From: Triglochin maritima | Taxonomy: Eukaryota; Streptophyta; Magnoliopsida; Alismatales; Juncaginaceae | DNA: 64,000 nt | Direction of reading: 5' to 3' | NCBI GenBank assembly: GCA_963682175.1 | Contig: OY821771.1 | Coordinates: 25,998,201-26,062,200 of the forward strand | Part shown: in pieces, positions 43,950-55,916 of the stretch | Layout: each line of letters opens with the position of its first letter | How positions within the stretch are numbered: the stretch's first letter is position 1 | Made by a program: the position numbers and the translations under genes | The notes under the pieces: generated by a model | Seen by the model: only the letters and a program-made list of their open reading frames with translations | Told to the model about the DNA's origin: nothing | Database searches by the model: none

Positions 43950-44505
43950 ATTAGTGGACCTATTTTATGGGGAATGATAAGGTTAGGATATGGGTGAAGT
44001 TAAAATTGGAAACACAATTTGTAGTGTATGTACTCTTGTTGCCTTTACCTTAGTTAATGTCTTGTATGTTTTAATGATATTGGGTTATCTTAATTCATGT
44101 GGAGGCATAGTAGGGTCTAGTCTTTATACATGAGTTCATTTAGCTTCATTCCAATTATTGTCTTGTATGTTTTAATGATGTAGTCTTATCTTAATTCATG
44201 TGGAGGCAAAGTTGGATGTAATTTTATGATTTCATGCACTACATGTTGTGAGGAGCTTAATTAAACACACACACACACATCTTGATATTCACATTATTTC
44301 TCTACCCCCTACGGGTTTAGTTTTTATTGCTTATCTTTCATTTCCTTTTGCATTCTAGTGTAGTTAGTGTAATCAATTTCTCTCTCCATTTTTTACCACT
44401 CGCCTTCGCACAAACCAAACGTCGACAAACCTCCCAGTGGACGACCCGTATTTTCCACCGCTTCAACGCGGCCGTGCACTTGCGGTTAAATAAAACTATC
44501 AATCA

Positions 44506-46330
44506 GGGGGCCACAGTAAGAGCTCACACGCTCAACCTCAACCCCCACCTAATCATCCTCTACGCCCATCGGCGACCTACCAACCCCCCATCAAAGGTCT
44601 CCGCCCCATACTCACCAACCTCCTCAGGCCTCACCAGTGGGTTATTCTAACCAAACTCCACTTCCCCAGCGGGTTGACCCTAAGGACCCATCTCTTGATC
44701 AATCCCTCCAAGCATTCATACAGGGCATGCAAAGTTCTTTTAAAACTTTGCAAATGCAACTCAGCTAGTTGGCCCATCATCTCAATGAACGTGAGAAGGG
44801 ACAATTTCATAGTCAACCCGAGGTGAATCCCCGGGGTACCCAATCTCAAGGAAGGCCACTAGTACCTCAGGCTACCTCTGAACTGCCCCATCATGTTAAT
44901 GTGATTCATAATTTGAGGTCATGTAAGGAGGTGGACAACCACATTAAGTTGTCTTCCTTGCAATCACCATGTCTAGGTGTTACTAGACCGGCGGTGATAC
45001 CCACATCTCTAAGAGAGCTGGATCCTGAGATTCCCTCAAAAAATACTTCCAGGAAGGAGGTTAATCCTAAGGTTCCATCTACATTTATTTTGACAATGGG
45101 GCCGAACCCTGAGGTCCCCTTATCTCATCATTTGTCGAAGGAATCGATTCTGAGGTCCCCACTCATGATTCTATGTAACAGAATGCTAAGGTTCCTTCAA
45201 AAGACCCTTATGCCCCAAAGGAGTCATTCCTTGAGTGCCTTAAGAAGAAAACTTCATATCAATACGATAAGAAGCTTGAGATCTTTTGGCAAGTTAAGGT
45301 GAACATTTCATTATTGGAGGTGATTATGCAGATGCCACCTTATGACAACGTTCACAAGGATTTTTGCACCAACAAGAGTAAAACCAATGTTCCCAAGAAA
45401 CCTTTTCTCACGGCCAATGTGAGTTCATTGTTGGCACAACCCAAACAAGTCAAATTCAAGGATCTTTGTTGTCCTACTATTTCTTGTGTGATTGGTGATG
45501 TGTCAACACATTGAGCTTTATTGGATCTAGATGCATCTGTTAATCTTTTGTCGTATTTTGTCTACATCCACCTTGGTCTTGGAGACCTCAAACAAACAAA
45601 AACCACTATTCAACTGGCTGATATGTCAATGAATAAACCGAGGGGCATGATGGAAGATGTTCTTATCAAAGTGGGTGAGTTCATTTATCTAGTCGATTTC
45701 ATTGTTTTGATACTGAACTTGTGCCAACCCCACTTGGACAAATTAAAGTTATTTTTGGGTGACCATTTGTAGCGATTTCCAATGCCTTGATCAATTGTCG
45801 TAGTGGTTTGATGCGGTTAACATATAGTAGTCAATGCTCTAATTTCAATATCTTCACCATCGGGAAGAAGCCAGATGCCTTTGGTGACCCTGTAGAGGTC
45901 AATCTTATTCAAGGCACAGATGAGATCCTGTTGGTGATGAAGATGTTTCCATTGAGCTAGCACAAGAAGGTGCCTTATCTTGTGACCATGTGGCCTTTGA
46001 GCCACATCCTTTTGATCATGTGGCTCTTGAGCCACAAGATACCATTTTTGTGGCCTCTGGGTTAAGAATCGACCACCTTATACCCTACATTTGAAACAAC
46101 CAGACAGAGATTCATCTCTCATTCATGCCTCCTATCTTCCTCATTCACACGAGGCATCAAACGACTACAATGCTTATAAGGGTGTCAGGTGGTCAAGAAA
46201 TTATGTTTCTAGACTTTGTCATCTAGGTAATAAGCCCAGGGTGTCACTTTGTGTGGATGAAATGATCTCGGTGCACCCAAATGTCAGTTGGAGGGTATAT
46301 ATTGATGAACCTCAGCTTAGTCGCTGAATG
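44506..46330 (+). pseudogene. Athila-like gag-pro remnant with SWRV tail
   Basis: It opens inside gag (the Gln/Pro-rich linker, then SLDQSLQAFIQGMQ and LQMQLS.LAHHLNEREKGQ-type sequence, in shifting frames). It passes through VNISLLEVIMQMPPYDNV and TNVPKKPFLTANVSSLLAQP to the protease (LLDLDASVNLLSYFVY, with the Gly after the catalytic Asp changed, then LADMSMNKPRGMMEDVLIKVGEF). It ends with HPNVSWRVYIDEPQLSR and a stop at 46325. Many frameshifts and stops. The order matches the complete element at 23.5-26.5 kb, including the tail, and again no RT follows. Confidence 0.8.
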
Positions 46331-46381
46331 AAAACATATTTGTTTCCATTTCCTTTCACAGACCTGGGTTTCAAAAACATG

Positions 46382-47640
46382 ATTGATTTAGTTATAAACC
46401 GCAAGTGCACGACCATGATGAAGCGGTGGAAAGTACGAGTCGAGTCCACACAGAGTTGTGTCAACTCTGGGTTTTTTCAGAAATCGAGTGGAAATGTTAA
46501 AATGTTTTTATAATTAACCACAAGTGCACAGCCGTGATGAAGCGGTGGCAAGTACGAGTCGATCCATGGGGAGGTGAGTAGCCTCTGATTTTTCTGAAAT
46601 CAAGTGGAAAAAAAGGAGAAAGAGATTTGAATATGCTAAGCTAAACTACACAAAGCTAGACTACACTAAACGCAAAAGAAAGCAACTAACAATTGATTAA
46701 AACTAAACAAAAAGCTAACAAACAGATTAGAATTCAGGAAGAAAACCCCCTAAGGGGTTGAGCGTGTGCACATATGAAGTGAAATAAGTGATGAATGACG
46801 TATGTAAGCATTTATGTGTGTGTGTGTCTTCAGGCATAGGAAGTGTCTAAAGATGTGGCAAAACCTATCAATTCATTCACACAATGTATCGACAATTACT
46901 ACTTGATTATCATGAGACTACGCTCAGCATGAGAAGTGTCTAAGGATATGACAAGACTCATCAAAAACCATAAAGTCATGTGAAGAACAAAACTAAGCAT
47001 GTGAGGTGTCTAAATCTTATGGAAACCCCCATCAAAACAAAGTTTCTTCAATCAATCAAGCAAGCAACCATAAATACAAACACTTAACTAACATGTAGCA
47101 TATTCAACGGGAAATTTCAGTCAATAAACATGAGAACACTAAGCATGGGAAGTGTCTAAATCTTATGGAAAACCCCATCGAAATCCCCCAATATGTAGAT
47201 GATTAAAATACCCCCAATGAACATACAAACATGCAAGTTTACACAATCCAAAATATATGCATGATATAATGTCAATCGGGAAAATAAAGGGGAGAAGAAG
47301 TTGATTAAACAAAACTAAGCTACACTAAACTAGCAAACAACAAACAAGGAAGATGAAAGCACGAGAAGACTTGAAACTAAACTAAGTAACTATCAAAGCA
47401 AGATGAAATTCAGGAAGAAAACCCCCCAAGGGGTGGAGTGTGGGTACCCATATAATAAGGTGGTGAATGATGCATTCAATAATACACAAGTTAGGTTGTG
47501 TTTTCATGGATAGGAAGTACCTAATGGTTGTGGCAAAACATATCATACCAATCACTAACCTAGTTGATTTACATGAGCATAAACAAGTTGGTTATTAAGA
47601 TCCTAAACAACCATCAGAAGTGCCTAATGATTATGGCCAA
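46382..47640 (-). mobile_element. Athila-like LTR fragments, minus strand
   Basis: 46382-46504 is the 3' end of a subfamily A-like LTR (minus: cgtgcacttgcggtttataac). At 46505 a second LTR 3' end starts (gtgcacttgtggttaatta) and continues as LTR body to about 47640, with internal duplications of the aggaagtgtctaaa/tatggaaaacc words and a stretch (about 47280-47640) like subfamily A. No full ends or TSDs. It appears to be a recombined pile of at least two LTRs. Confidence 0.6.
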
Positions 47641-47659
47641 ACCATAGTCTAAACTGGCA

Positions 47660-47679
47660 CCTCCCCGACAACGGCGCCA
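47660..47679 (-). other. Primer binding site (tRNA-Asp), minus strand
   Basis: The minus strand reads TGGCGCCGTTGTCGGGGAGG just inside the LTR at 47686, the same one-mismatch form as at 41401. Confidence 0.9.
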
Positions 47680-47685
47680 AAAACT

Positions 47686-49087
47686 TGTTTAATCGTTTTA
47701 AATACCGCAAGTGCACGGCCACGTTGAAGTGGTGGCAAGTATGGGTCGATCCTCATGGAGGTGAGTAGTCTCTGGTTTTTCAGAAATCAAGTGGCAACAA
47801 AAAGGGAGAAGAGTTTGTCTATGTAAATCTACACTACACTAAACTACTAAGAAGAAAAATGCAAAGTAAAGCAACTAATGATTACTTCGAATCAAAACTA
47901 AAAGAATGTAAAACTAAGCTGGAATCAAGAAGAGAAAGACCCCTAGGGGTGGAGTGTGTGCACACATGTAAAAAGATGGTGAAGAATGCATTCTATAGGC
48001 GCAAATGTAGGTAGTGTTTTCATGCATAGGAATTGTCTAAAGGTTATTGAAAAACCTATCAATCCATTCACTAACCTAGTTGATTAATATTCATATACAC
48101 AAGCCGGTTATTTCAGAACCTAAACAAGCATGGGAGGTGTCTAAGATGTGTGGCAAAACCCATCAAGTGTAGTATTCTACTCTAACAAGAAAGCATACAT
48201 TCACATTTATCAACACAATCAAAATATAAAGCATTCATATCCATTCTTTAATGCATGTATGAACATCATCTCCACCCCCAAAGGGAGATGGATCTACTCA
48301 CTACATATTATTCTAACAATTAAACTAAAGAAGAAAGGAAACATTCTAACTACTTTAGCCTACAATCAAATAAATAAAACGAAGCTAAGCATGCATAAAG
48401 AAACAATATAAGAACAAAATAATGGAAAAAATATTTTATTAAATGACTCACATCACTAGCAGCATTCTTCTCCACCTTGAGATTTTGCTCCAAGGCTTAC
48501 TCCAAGTAGAGAGAATGCCACCAAGCAATGGGTGAATACAATAGAAGCTGAAGAGTTCTATTTATAGCCATAGAAAGGTAATCCGGGACAATCCGGTATG
48601 GGACTAAACAAAAACCATAAATAGAGTAAATACACTTTTATACACGTCCCACAGAAAGCTTAGTGGATCTGGAGAAAAACAGACCACCCATTAGCAGCCT
48701 TGGACCGCCAATTGGCGGTCATATGGTTCGGATCACGCTGGATTTTCTTCTGGGCTTTTCTGGATGGCTTTACTTGTCTTTGATGCATCTACTTTGCTTG
48801 CTGGAGCTCCGACCCGAATAGAATTGCCACAATACTCCCCATGATGGTGTGAAGTAGTCTTGTTTGCTCATTGGTCCTTCGATCTTACATTCAGATACTT
48901 CGATCTTGCATCTTAGTCCTTGAGTCTCTCAACTCAGTCCTTTTTCATGCTTTTAGGCCCTTTTATGCCTCTTCTCTTCAAACTTTTTTATTTCTGAAAT
49001 TCAAACATAAAACTCGTCACGTAGCATTGTCTAGGTAAAAGATAATGAATATAAGATACAAATATAAGCATGAAATGATGTCAATCA
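47686..49087 (-). mobile_element. Athila-like LTR flanked by primer site and polypurine tract
   Basis: In its own orientation it starts TGATTGACATC and ends CGATTAAACA, 1,402 bp. On its upstream side is the family polypurine tract (49088-49105) with 3' internal sequence; on its downstream side is a primer site. One LTR therefore serves as the 3' LTR of one unit and the 5' LTR of another. It carries a perfect GACCGCCAATTGGCGGTC at 48703-48720, with a worn partner before it. Confidence 0.88.
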
Positions 49088-50991
49088 AATACCCCCACAC
49101 CTAACTTTTGCTAGTCCCGAGCAAAACAAAAAGAGAGAAAAGCATAAGAAAAACAAGAAATTCTAACTCGCTTTCGTAGGAATCACGGTTGCACTTAGCA
49201 CGTGGAACAAGTTGTTAAGCCTCCTTGTCGCCAAGGAGGAGGAATTCTGTTTCCTGAGGGTTTTCAGCGGGTACACCCACAAAATCCGAACAAAGATGCA
49301 TTATTCAATCTAGCTACACAACTCGATGGACTCATTTTTATCGATCATTGGACGCGGTAATCCTACGGGCCGACTCTATATATGTAATTAGTCCACACAC
49401 CTAGCCTAATGAATCATTCGTGAAAGTTAATTAAGGACTTAAGTGAAAGACAAGGGCAACCTTAACTTCTGAAAGTGATACATTGTGTAAAGTCCATTAA
49501 GGTTCTTATTTGACTCCTTTTTTTCTTTTCTTTTTTTTCTCTTTTTTTCTTCTTTGGACATTATAATGGTTGGTGTTTGATTCTCCCAGGGTCGGGTTTC
49601 GTGCATCATTGCCTGTGAGGACTTACACTATCACGTACACCTTCCCCCAAATCTCCACATAAGACGATCCCTACCACCCGCGTAACGGGAGTTCGGTCGG
49701 TGCATCCTAAGTCAGATGACTCGAGAGCACCAGGTACTAAGTCCACTCGGACCTAATTTCCCGAATGATAGGAGCCGTGCGAGAAGAGAGAACACCTACT
49801 AACTTATTTATTATCTACACATGAACCAAAACCCCTACACTTAATGTCTCACAACAAGATTTTAAGGGTCCTTGACTATGACAAACTTCCTTATACTAAC
49901 ATACACGAATTATTGACTCACTAGGTTCAGAGTGAACTTCTTTAAATGTTTGAGTATTGAAACCCTATGATTACTCGCCCCCCGAGAAAAAACTGGGGTG
50001 CATCCTAACGACTCAATAAGACCTAAAACCGGTATACTAGGTATCCTATTGCATCAAGTTCAAGACAAATTTGGGAGCTTTCTTTTTACTTTGCCTCTCA
50101 ACGGTTTTGCACAAGCTAAACACACACGAAACCAACAAAACATTTTCTTCCGCAAAGAAATGAAGATTTTTGAAAGAAATGTGAAAATTTTAAAGCACTT
50201 GGCAAGCAAAAGAAGACAAGTCACCCAAGGATCATGGCAAACAGATATATCGATATTAAATGCAGCACACTAACCTGACCCTATCAATGCACACAAAAGA
50301 AACAAAATCAAAGGAAAAGACTCAACTATGTACACGTGTAAAACACCCCCCACACCTACTTCGTGCATTGTCCTCAATGAAGGTGAGCATGATACTACAT
50401 GGATTTATGCATGAAAAATGGAAGATCTCACCAACATGAAGCGCAACAGGAAGTTCGTGGTTATAGTGATGGACACAAACCCGAATTCCCTCAAAACCTG
50501 TGAGATACTGAAGAAGGGAGACAAATATGTGAATAAATTGGCCCAAGTACACAAGGGTTGGGGCCCACAACAATCAATGCTCGTTTATGGAGTCTTTTAT
50601 TACTCGCTTTTTTGTTTTTTGATTTTTTTGTTTTTTTGTTTTTTTACAAGAAATATACATCAACAAAGATATTCTCATAATCATTTGGTCAAGGAACATC
50701 AAATGAGAACATCGAGTTATGAGTATCAAAGACTTGCGGAGATGGGCAAACTTCACTGGTACTCTAAGGTGTCATGAGGGGTGAAAGGTCACAACTGGAA
50801 GGCTCGAACCCCTCATGATATTAGTTGGGTGTAGGCAACATGAATGAGTGAAGTTGTGTTACCTCACTAGGGTTTAGTTTCTCATCGAACATAACCCTCC
50901 AACCGATGGTGGGTGCATCGGAATGAGTTCCTCAAGCTCATTCGATGGATGCAGCAGACCTGCATCACTAAGAATGGGGCTTCTCCCCAAG
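49088..50991 (-). mobile_element. 3' internal region and tail-ORF fragment of an Athila-like element
   Basis: Minus-strand sequence from the polypurine tract up through the 3' untranslated region and into the end of the protease-extension ORF (ggcttctccccaag equals 23.81 kb). It runs in parallel with 21937-23820 of the complete element. It stops at 50991, where a plus-strand LTR is inserted; the complete element shows the uninterrupted sequence (ccccaagtcatcg). Confidence 0.9.
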
Positions 50992-52545
50992 TGATTGACA
51001 TCATTTCATGCTTATATGTGTATCTTATATGCATTATCTTACACCTAAGCAATGCTACGTGACGAGTTTTATGTTTGAATTTCAGAAATAAAGAGGCTTG
51101 ATGAGAAGAGGCATGAAAGGGCCTAAAAGATAGGAAAAAGGACTGAATTGTGAGACTTGCGGACTAAGATGCAAGGGAGAAGGACCTGAATGTAAGACTG
51201 AAGGACCAAAGAGCAAAACAGAAAACTCCACACCATAATGGGGAGTATTTTGGCAATTCTATTCGGGTCGGAGCTCCAACAAGCGAAGTAGATGCATCCA
51301 AGACCAACAAATACATCAAGAAAAGCCCAGAATGAAAACCAGATGGATCTGGATCCTGTAGACCGCCAATTGGCGGTCCGGATCTCTCCAGATCCGCTAA
51401 GATTTCACATGCACATGTATTAGTGTTTGTTTAGGCTATTTTTGGTATTTGTTTAGTCCCATACCGGGGGATTGTCCCGGATTACCTTTTTCTATGGCTA
51501 TAAATAGAACTCTCCCTTCTCTCATGTACCCCATCACTCTCTTGGTGGTCATCTTCTCTACTAAGAGTGAAGCCTTGAAGCAAAACTCTGGTGGAGAAAG
51601 AGGCCACTTGTAATTGAGTGAGTAATAAATAGATGTTGTCCTTTAGTTGTGTTGTTTCTCTCTTAGTTTAATTTCCTTTCATATGCATGCTTGCTTGTTT
51701 TGTTTTATGTCATTTTAGTTTCTTTAATAATTCTTGCTTGCTTAGTTTAATTTCATTTCAGTAGAATTTTTCATGTTAATGTAGGTTGTAGTGTAATGAT
51801 TAGTGAGTAGTTCCATCCCCATTTGGGGGTGGAGAATTATGTGATATGATCATGTAGTGTATTAGGTGTGTTCTATCTTAATCCCTTGAGGCTTATATGA
51901 TTTCCATAACCATCTAATGGGATTTCACTCTTACCTTTGATATGCTAATGCTCTTGAATGAAGCTTAGCTTAAGCTTAGATTAGTGGAGCTATTTTATGG
52001 GGAATGATAAGGTGAGGATATGGATGGAATTAATATTGGAAACACAATTTGTAGTGTATGTACTCTTGTTGCCTTTACCTTGGTTAATGTCTTGTATGTT
52101 TTAATGATAATGTGTTATCTTTATTCATGTGGAGGCATAGTAGGGTCTAGTCTTTATACATGAGTTCATTTAGCTTCATTCCAATTATTGTCTTGTATGT
52201 TTTAATGATATGATCTTATCTTAATTCATGTGGAGGCAAAATTGGATTTAGTTTTATGATTTCATGCACTACATGTTGTAAGGAGCATAATTGAATACAC
52301 ACACACACACACATCTTTATATTCACACTCTTTTCTCTACCCACTTTGGGGTTTAGTTTTATTGCTTATCTTCCATTTCCTTTTGCATTTTAGTGTAGTT
52401 TAGTGTAACCAACCTTTCTCTCCTTGCTTTCCCACTCGCCTTCGCACAAACCAAAAGTCGACACACCTCCTTGTGGATCGACTCGTATTTGCCACCGCTT
52501 CAACGCGGCCGTGCACTTGCGGTTTAATATAAAACGAATCAATCA
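50992..52545 (+). repeat. 5' LTR (subfamily B), 1,554 bp
   Basis: TGATTGACATC to CGAATCAATCA, followed by the primer site. It has a single palindrome (51361-51378, GACCGCCAATTGGCGGTC), a worn USE (gtcccataccg) and tataaatag near 51500. The site hit by nested insertions elsewhere (agattagtggagc) is uninterrupted here. Confidence 0.93.
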
Positions 52546-52550
52546 AGTTT

Positions 52551-52567
52551 TGGCGCCGTTGCCGGGG
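52551..52567 (+). other. Primer binding site (tRNA-Asp), perfect
   Basis: TGGCGCCGTTGCCGGGG is fully complementary to the 3' end of plant tRNA-Asp(GUC), five bases after the LTR. Confidence 0.95.
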
Positions 52568-53624
52568 AGGTGCTCTGTCCAGACTTTGGTTTTGGACGAT
52601 TCAAGTGGTTTTAATTTTTTTTTAGTTTTGACTTGTTTCAGGGATCCTGAAAATCAAAGGGAAGCGACTGGTGGAATTTGAGAGCAAAACGCTCAACAAT
52701 GATCCTCAATCAGCGGTCTGGGACTGCCAATTAGCGGCCAGGTGAGCGCCTTGAGCCTTCATTTTTGTTCTGATTGTTGTTTTGTTCATTTTAGTTATCT
52801 GGGAGCACTATTTTGCATGTTGTGACTTCTTGTTTGCTCCCAGATTAAAAATCAATCCCCATTAATCAACTTGTCCTTAAAATCCAAAGCAAAAGACTAG
52901 ACATTCTTAATTGTTTAGGTCACGCATCATGTACTTGACTTAGGCACGTAGTTGTCTTTTATTTTAGCTTTATTTTCAGTTGTTGAGCGCTGGCGTGAGG
53001 TACGCATTCCTACACTCATTCATGCATCTTGTATGACAATGCATTAGTTAGTAGGAATTGCATCAGTACAAGAGTGAGTTGAGCGTTTTGATTGGAGCGT
53101 TGATTGCTAGATTTAGGATCAAAACGCTACTAAGGAGGGGCTGTCCCATACAAGATAAGGTGGGGGATTTCATCACCCTTTCCTTGGCCCCAAAAATCAC
53201 TCTTAATCAAGCCTTAACTAAAAGCAAGTAGACATTGGCCATAGGATTTCGGACGCACTAGGAGAGTGATTTAGTTGAGACCGTCATGGCCTGATCGGCG
53301 TCGCCTACCTTGTTGATAGTAGGAGGTACTGGATCTCAGGATCTGGTATCACTTGCTGGGCATTGTGGTCCTCGTTGTATGGAGGTGAGGCATGTCGAGA
53401 CTAGGGATCTCAAAGTTAGGCGTCGTCTAGCCTAAGGACCCATAGCCGTAAGTTGGGTGAGTCGTGCTTGCTAGTTAGGCTTCTACCTGATCCCATTACC
53501 CACGCTAGATCTAAGGATTCTTCCCTCCTCATCTGAGTCTTCTCCTCATCTATTTTCTACAAGTAGTCTCCTCCGCTCGTACACCTTCTGTTGTGTGTTA
53601 TTTTAGAGTCGAGCAGAGCATTTT
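52568..53624 (+). other. Leader with palindrome doublet and possible intron
   Basis: Holds a palindrome doublet (about 52707-52740), then CAG/GTGAGC at 52739-52746, which fits a plant 5' splice site, and ttctgttgtgtgttattttag ending at 53606 just before gag, which fits a 3' site. Between them is the conserved block gatcggcgtcgcctacc/gatagtaggagg (about 53290-53420). No coding function. Confidence 0.7.
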
Positions 53625-55916
53625 ATGCGAGGTTGGGCTCGTTCTGGAGAGAGTGCTCGACTTGAGAGAGTGCATTTTTCTGAGATGGACGGTCTTGGTG
53701 ATCGGCCATCTCCGCCTTGTGCTCCTTTGGATCGTGAGGCCGAGTCTTCTCGTGGTCACGGGGGAGACCGGGTTCCATACATGGATTGCCTCGGTCCGTT
53801 CCCACCACCACGTAGACCTTCTCCTCCTCCTCTGACTCGAGAGGAAGAGGGATTCGGTAAGGATCGAGTTCTTGGTGTACCACCGCCTTTAGCTCGACAT
53901 GATAGACCGATGACTTTGTGGGAGCGGACCCATCCTGTTCGGGCCACACAGCCTTCTTGCATAGTTCTTCCCCCAGCTCGCGGGAACAACTATGAGCTGA
54001 AACCTCAATATGTGAGCATGCTTCCTACCTTCACTGCCAATAAGGAGGATACGTATATTTTTATACGCGAATTCGAGGAAGTATACTCCATGTTCAAGCT
54101 TCAACAGCTTGATGAGGATTCACTCCGGTTGAGGATGATTTCTTTCGCGTTGAAGGATAACGCGAAGAAATGGATGTACAGCCTCCTAGCGAGCTCTATT
54201 CGGTCTTGGGATGACTTTGTGACCATATTTCTGAAGAGATTTTTCCCTCAAAGGAAAACTCAACAGATACGGCACCCGATACATCAAATGTATCAGACTG
54301 AGACCGAATCTTTTCATGGTTTCTTTGAGAGGTTCAAGTACCTTCTCCAGCAGTGCCCTCATCATGAATTTGAGCTTTGGCAGCTGTGCCAGATTGTTTA
54401 TGAGGGCCTCAACTACAACACCCGCACATTGTTGGAGTCGATGTGTCAGGGTGATTTCCAAATGAAACCCATCGATGAGGCATGGGACACTTTTGAATTG
54501 ATGGCTGAACGAACCTTTGAGTGGGACACCATGAGAGAGCCACCAGCCACCAGGTCTTTTGGTTGAGCTGGATCATATCATGTTGAGTCAACTATCGCGT
54601 CTGAGGCGAAAATGGCTGCTCTCATGCGTAGGATTGAGAGTTTAGAGTTGGACCGAGCTCCTGTAGCTCAGGTCGCTACTCCCGGATGTGGTAGGTGTGG
54701 ACTGACGGGCCATGATGACTTGGAATGCGCTTACGCTCCAAAGGATACTGAGCATGCAAATGCGATGTATCGACAGAGGCCCCGTAATGACCCGTATAAT
54801 CACTCGTACAACCCGGGATGGCGTAACCATCCTAACTTCTCTTGGGGGCCAAGTGGGGGTAACGATCAGAGCTCGCACGCTCAACCTCAACCTCCACCTT
54901 ATCAACCTCCATGCCCATCGGCGACCTACCAACCCCCACATCAAATGTCTCAGCATTATACTTACCAATCTCCTCAGGCCTCATCGTCGGGTTATTCTAG
55001 CCAAACTCCACCACCCCAGTGGGTTGACCCGAAGAACCCTTCTTGTGATCCTACCCTTCAAGCGTTCATGCAGAGCATGCAAAGTACTGTCAAGGCTTTG
55101 GAAATGCAAGTTAGCCAGTTGGCTAATCAGCTCCATGAACGCGAGAAGGGCCAGTTACCGAGTCAACCCGAGGTGAATCCTCGGGGTACCCATTCTCAAG
55201 GAAGGCCACCAGTACCTCATGCTACCTCTGAACCGACCCATCATATTAATGTGATTCATACTTTAAGGTTTGGTAAGGACATGGATAACAACATTGGGGT
55301 GCCTTCCTTTTCATCACCATCTCTTGGTGTCACCAGACCTGCGGTGATACCTTCATCTCTGAGGGAGCCGAATCTTGAGGTTCCCTCTACAAATACTTCC
55401 TGGAAGGAGCCTGATCCTGAGGTTCCTTATAAATTTACTTCGACAATGGGGTCGAACCCTGAGGTCCCCTTGTCTCCTCTTGTGTCAAAGGAATCAGATT
55501 CTGAGGTCCCCACTCATGCTTCTTTGGACCAGAATTCTGAGGTTCCTTTGCAACACTCTTATGCCCCGAAGGTGCCATTCCCTGAGCACCTTAAAAAGAA
55601 AACCTCGGATCTGCATGACAAGATGCTTGAGATGTTTCGGCAAGTTAAGGTGAACATCCCTCTATTGGAGGTGATTTAGCAAATGCCACCTTATGCCAAG
55701 GTTCTCAAGGACTTATGCACCAAGAAGAGAAAAACTCATGTTCCAAAGAAAGCTTTTCTTGCGGCTAACGTGAGTTCTTTGTTGGCACAGCCCATGCAAG
55801 TCAAATACAAGGACCCTGGTTGTCCTACTATCTCTTGTGTGATTGGTGATGTGTCCATACATCAGGCCTTATTGGACCTTGGTGCATCTGTTAATCTTCT
55901 GCCATATTCTGTCTAG
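53625..55916 (+). pseudogene. Athila-type gag-pro, two stops, truncated in the protease
   Basis: One frame runs from ATG 53625 (or MDGLGDRPS at 53685). Gag core: PSCIVLPPARGNNYELKPQY, YIFIREFEEVYSMFKLQQL, FALKDNAKKWMYS, FFERFKYLLQQCPHHEFELW, TLLESMCQGDFQ. A TGA at 54564 interrupts it; the same frame then gives MAALMRRIESL, a CCHC knuckle CGRCGLTGHDDLEC, Gln/Pro-rich sequence, MQVSQLANQLHEREKGQLP, and VKVNIPLLEVI followed by TAG 55677 (CAG in relatives). The protease starts (ALLDLGASVNLLPYSV) and stops dead at about 55912 where leader sequence of another copy begins. Gag would form the particle; this copy cannot make full product. Confidence 0.9.

Larger units (their letters stand above)
41938..44505 (+). 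mobile_element. Athila-like LTR (subfamily B), 5'-truncated and interrupted
   Basis: The LTR is present as 41938-42533 and 43955-44505 around a nested LTR. Its 5' third is missing. It ends ACTATCAATCA at 44505 and is directly followed by gag interior sequence instead of a primer site, so it was probably inserted in a gag gene. GTCCCACATCG at 42014-42024 and TATAAATA at 42057-42064 are 32 bp apart. Confidence 0.85.
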
